The notes beneath the pieces were generated by a model. That model saw only the letters and a program-made list of their open reading frames with translations, did no database searches and was not told the DNA's origin. A stretch of DNA of 6,772 bases from an uncultured Bacteroidales bacterium (GTDB taxonomy: Bacteria; Bacteroidota; Bacteroidia; Bacteroidales; UBA932), in the NCBI GenBank assembly GCA_910585445.1, contig CAJUEK010000078.1, positions 1 through 6,772 of the forward strand, given 5' to 3'. A program made the translations under genes and the position numbers. Of this stretch, positions 4,408 to 6,772 are shown piece after piece (the stretch's first letter is position 1; the number at the start of each line of letters is the position of its first letter).

Positions 4408-5797
4408 TGATATTGCGTATCGTTCCATTCTTGAAGACACAGATGACAGATTTAAGAGTCTGCCCTAATTGGTTTATAATTTGGCCTTCATCGAACATGT
4501 CCGGGTCATGGAAATACAGGATCACGGAATGACAGTCCGCCCCGGTCTTCCTGTTGAAATTCTTCAGTTGCTTCTTTTTGGAATTAAGGGCGTTGCGTAT
4601 GGTGTTCTTGCCGTTCTCAGTAATGGCGCGGATATCGATATATTCCCCATCGGTCAGCGTGTCCAACTGTGGCAACTGCAGGCCGGAAGCATCAAGTTGG
4701 GTTTCATTTTCCAGGATACAGGAATGACCCTTTCGGAACAATATATCCTGGCAAAGCAGTTCAAGGTCGGTTGAAGTCAGTTTCTCAGCGAAGAATGTAT
4801 TCTCCTTGTCTGATGAATGGACGATGTGGCCTCTGTGAATACCCTTAACCCCGCCGGTTTTGTCATCCATGGCCACGTCAAGGTAATCAGGGTCGGATTT
4901 CAGTCGGTCGTAAAGTTCTTTATTGGCGCAGCGTCTGGAGTTCCTGATAAGGACACACGCCTTGCAGACCTCGTTGTCCGGCACGAAAGACCGGGCGAGC
5001 TTGCCTCCTTTGTCACCCTTGGCTATGTCGCAGTTCCGGCACCGGCTGACGGTGTAGGGGTTATAGTCCGGAACGGACTTCCCCTCCTTTCCGGCGTTGA
5101 ACCGGAACATTCCCTTAGTGTCGCGCTGCAGGGCCTCGTCGCCGAGGCGCATCGCCTCGTCATGGTCTGTAGCGGGACACTTTGACTTCCGCACCTGTAC
5201 CACGGTACAGCGGCAGTTCCAGCCGTTGGGCGGGTAGAACTCCTCCCAGAATGAGTCAGAAAGCGGCAGGGTCACTCCGTCGATGGCGGCGTGTTCCGGG
5301 CGCACCTTGTCATCGTGCTGTGTGCGGTACTGGAGATTGTATCGGTCGCCGTCGGCCATGAACTGCTCCCACCTCCCGGCCATCTCCGCGGACGCCGCCA
5401 CGAAGTTATACTCAGCCCGGAGATAGTTGGCGTTATACGTCTTGTCGATGCTTTGAACATCATTCAAAAACCGTTCAAACGGCTTTCTGTCGCCGTTCTC
5501 ATCAAGAAGCGAGGGGAACGCCTCGTGCAGCTCGTGAAACGCCTTCATGCCGGAAAAAATGTAATTCGACCGGGTAAGGCGCCGGCGCATGGCCTCCGAC
5601 ATATCCACCTTCTCAAACGCCGAGTCGAGAGCCGAGGCATGGGCGCCGACAAACTCCTGCACCGCCGGGTCGGCCACAAGCTCGACACGGAACTCCGAGC
5701 CTTTCTCGTTGAAGAGCGACTTCATCATGCCGTTGAAAAGCGAGGACAGACGCCTGCGCACGTCATCGCCGGGCGATGCGAGTTTCTTAATCTCCAT
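4400..5797 (-). CDS. MuF-family head morphogenesis protein fused to a C-terminal ribonuclease-toxin-like domain
   Basis: A 465-residue minor head protein of the Mu F / SPP1 gp7 family, acting at the portal during capsid assembly. Residues 1-115 are helical. The MuF core at about 118-200 shows YNANYLRAEYNFVAA, LQYRTQHDDKVRPEHAAIDG and FYPPNGWNCRCTV, all family hallmarks. Residues 253-281 hold two CxxC pairs (CRNC, CKAC), a likely zinc ribbon linker. Residues 320-465 are a separate domain with LFRKGHSCILENETQ, DGEYIDIRAI, ENGKNTIRNALNSKKKQ and HSVILYFH. This resembles CdiA-CT/BECR ribonuclease toxins and PBECR domains attached to phage MuF proteins (a motif-level match, not a search result). 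The 3' part is AT-rich (22 G/C of 60 at 4441-4500, against 39 of 60 at 5581-5640), suggesting module replacement. ATG 5797 is the first ATG, but the frame is open upstream into the portal gene, where a -1 frameshift signal lies. Confidence 0.85.
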   Translation of the reverse strand: MEIKKLASPGDDVRRRLSSLFNGMMKSLFNEKGSEFRVELVADPAVQEFVGAHASALDSAFEKVDMSEAMRRRLTRSNYIFSGMKAFHELHEAFPSLLDENGDRKPFERFLNDVQSIDKTYNANYLRAEYNFVAASAEMAGRWEQFMADGDRYNLQYRTQHDDKVRPEHAAIDGVTLPLSDSFWEEFYPPNGWNCRCTVVQVRKSKCPATDHDEAMRLGDEALQRDTKGMFRFNAGKEGKSVPDYNPYTVSRCRNCDIAKGDKGGKLARSFVPDNEVCKACVLIRNSRRCANKELYDRLKSDPDYLDVAMDDKTGGVKGIHRGHIVHSSDKENTFFAEKLTSTDLELLCQDILFRKGHSCILENETQLDASGLQLPQLDTLTDGEYIDIRAITENGKNTIRNALNSKKKQLKNFNRKTGADCHSVILYFHDPDMFDEGQIINQLGQTLKSVICVFKNGTIRNITK

Positions 5798-5829
5798 TCC
5801 GTCAATCAGCGAGGCATAGCGTCGGTGCA

Positions 5830-5863
5830 GCCCCTCGTAGTCAGAGGGGCCTAATCGAAAAAA
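5830..5863 (-). promoter_or_regulatory. Predicted -1 programmed ribosomal frameshift signal joining portal and MuF
   Basis: On the - strand the portal gene ends caT TTT TTC gat tag, so the heptamer T TTT TTC (5863-5857) is in the correct phase for simultaneous -1 slippage. A 6-nt spacer (5856-5851) that contains the TAG stop is followed by a perfect stem GCCCCTC/GAGGGGC (5850-5844 with 5836-5830) with a 7-nt loop. After slippage the frame reads cga tta ggc ccc tct and continues for 20 codons with no stop to the MuF ATG at 5797, in frame. All three standard elements (slippery site, 5-9 nt spacer, stable stem) are present. Efficiency cannot be judged from sequence. Confidence 0.65.
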
Positions 5864-6772
5864 TGTTTTTTCTCCTTGCCATCCTCTGCAGTCTTGTCAT
5901 CGTCAGACTTCTCAGACTTTTCGGACCCGTCGGCCTTCCCGGCCGGAGGGAGCGCCATGGGATTGCGCCGCTCCCCGACAGGCATATTGTACTTGTCGGC
6001 GAAATACGACGGATCGACCTCGTAGCGGTCGGCGATCATCGTCTCGTATGCCACCTGCTGCTCCGGGGTGTAGTCCACCGCGTCGTCCCACTCGAAGCGC
6101 AGACCCTTCACAGGGAACCCGTGCAGGACCATGAGCGGAATCAGCCGGTTGTTGACGATGTCGCGCAGGAAGTCGCGGTCGGACTCTACCAGGTTCATGA
6201 ACACCTGCAGGTGTGTCTGCGACTGCGAGAGCGACGAGCCGTCCTCGATGGTCATGGTCTGGCCGATGACCAGTTTGGACATTTCGGAATTGGCCCGGTC
6301 GATGCGCCTGTCATAGACGTTGAAGGCGTCGCCCTTACCGGATTCCACGAACTGGATCTCCGTCTCCATGCCGGCGACCATACCCTGGCCTGCTCCGCCG
6401 TTGTAGATCATATCCTGCAGACGCTGGAACTCCTTCGGGTCGCGGGTGGAAGTGCGGGCGATGCGCCAGGGCATTCCGAAGATTTCCGCGAAGCAGTCCC
6501 AGAACGTCATAGCGTGCCTCTTGGGAATTGTGTGGAGTGCGGCATTGAGCAGCAGCCCGAGGTCGTCGGGACGTCCGGCCTCGATAAGCCAGTCGCTCCA
6601 CGGCCGCTCCCGGAACTCGATGCCGGTCTCCCAGTTCATGCCCGCGCGCCGCACCACACGGCCTTTTTCCGGAATCACATGCTTGCGGGGAATGAGCGAC
6701 ACGCCGGAGAATGCGGGATGGCCGTCGCCGTCGGTGACGACATCGCCAAGCTCGATGAGCGAGTGGCCGTAC
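5851..6772 (-). CDS. Portal protein, DUF935 / Mu gp29-like (C-terminal 306 residues, start outside window)
   Basis: The portal forms the dodecameric DNA gateway at one capsid vertex and is the docking site for terminase, head protein and tail. The frame is open to the right edge, entering with YGHSLIELGDVVTDGDG, so the apparent GTG start at 6702 is internal and the gene is partial. DUF935 traits visible are RPWSDWLIEAGRPDDLGLLLNAAL, HAMTFWDCFAEIFGMPWRIA, a Gly-rich loop near the middle, IGQTMTIEDGSSLSQSQTH, and a helical region DRDFLRDIVNNRLIPLMVLHGFP. The C-terminus is a charged low-complexity tail rich in Lys, Asp, Glu and Ser (KADGSEKSEKSDDDK) ending HFFD just before the stop. Genes are ordered portal then MuF, as in Mu (gp29, F), 53 nt apart. 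The final codons form the slippery sequence described separately, predicting a minor portal-MuF fusion. Confidence 0.88.
   Translation of the reverse strand, partial: YGHSLIELGDVVTDGDGHPAFSGVSLIPRKHVIPEKGRVVRRAGMNWETGIEFRERPWSDWLIEAGRPDDLGLLLNAALHTIPKRHAMTFWDCFAEIFGMPWRIARTSTRDPKEFQRLQDMIYNGGAGQGMVAGMETEIQFVESGKGDAFNVYDRRIDRANSEMSKLVIGQTMTIEDGSSLSQSQTHLQVFMNLVESDRDFLRDIVNNRLIPLMVLHGFPVKGLRFEWDDAVDYTPEQQVAYETMIADRYEVDPSYFADKYNMPVGERRNPMALPPAGKADGSEKSEKSDDDKTAEDGKEKKHFFD

Noticed and set aside
5291..5854. 187-residue + strand open frame opposite MuF
   Set aside because: It is antisense to a gene with clear MuF motifs; its translation has no family features and is a by-product of high G/C at third positions of the real gene.
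5865..5871. A AAA AAC slippery heptamer near the portal 3' end
   Set aside because: The portal frame reads aaa aaa cat, so the heptamer is out of phase for -1 tandem slippage. The T TTT TTC a few bases later is the in-phase one. Transcriptional slippage on the A run remains possible but is unsupported.
1..6772. CRISPR array, tRNA, diversity-generating retroelement repeats
   Set aside because: No regularly spaced repeats, no cloverleaf with a T-loop consensus, and no reverse transcriptase or template/variable repeat pair were found by eye.

Overview
The window looks like part of a Mu-like (transposable) prophage or phage of the phylum Bacteroidota. Three things support this. The structural proteins resemble Mu portal gp29 (DUF935), Mu F head morphogenesis protein and Mu G virion morphogenesis protein. 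Several intergenic regions carry the Bacteroidota-type -7 promoter box TAnnTTTG. Start codons lack strong Shine-Dalgarno sequences. Coding density is high, many genes overlap by a few bases, and no host housekeeping gene is visible.

Layout. The left part (1-1898) is a tightly packed + strand run: the tail end of a DUF3164-like early protein, a small DnaJ-type zinc-finger protein, a small HTH-like protein, the Mu G-like morphogenesis protein, an AT-rich cysteine-rich small protein, and a tail-terminator-like protein. The run ends at a 12-bp perfect hairpin (1931-1967) that it shares with a converging - strand group. That group reads, in transcription order, a small HTH protein (3802-3560), a thymidylate-synthase-fold protein (3489-2845) and a D12-class DNA adenine methylase (2848-1994). 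The thymidylate-synthase-like protein carries the Asn-to-Asp change known to convert this fold from uracil to cytosine nucleotides, so the two enzymes may form a DNA-modification module.

The segment 3803-4408 holds two structured + strand elements, each directly downstream of a TAATTTTG box, separated by a 96-residue - strand protein of unknown function. The right part (4400-6772, - strand) encodes the portal protein (start outside the window) and a MuF head protein. The MuF protein carries a C-terminal domain resembling CdiA-type/BECR ribonuclease toxins.

Main discoveries. (1) At the portal-MuF junction there is a textbook -1 programmed frameshift signal: an in-phase T TTT TTC heptamer, a 6-nt spacer containing the portal stop, then a perfect 7-bp GC-rich stem-loop. 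The -1 frame runs without a stop into MuF, so a portal-MuF fusion protein is predicted. (2) The MuF protein is a probable polymorphic toxin, and the downstream 96-aa gene is a candidate immunity gene. (3) Between that pair lies a compact predicted small RNA with its own promoter and terminator. (4) The thymidylate-synthase-like enzyme looks like a cytosine-nucleotide modifier. No stretch longer than 300 bases lacks a gene; the longest gap is 3803-4008. No tRNA, rRNA, CRISPR array or insertion sequence was seen.
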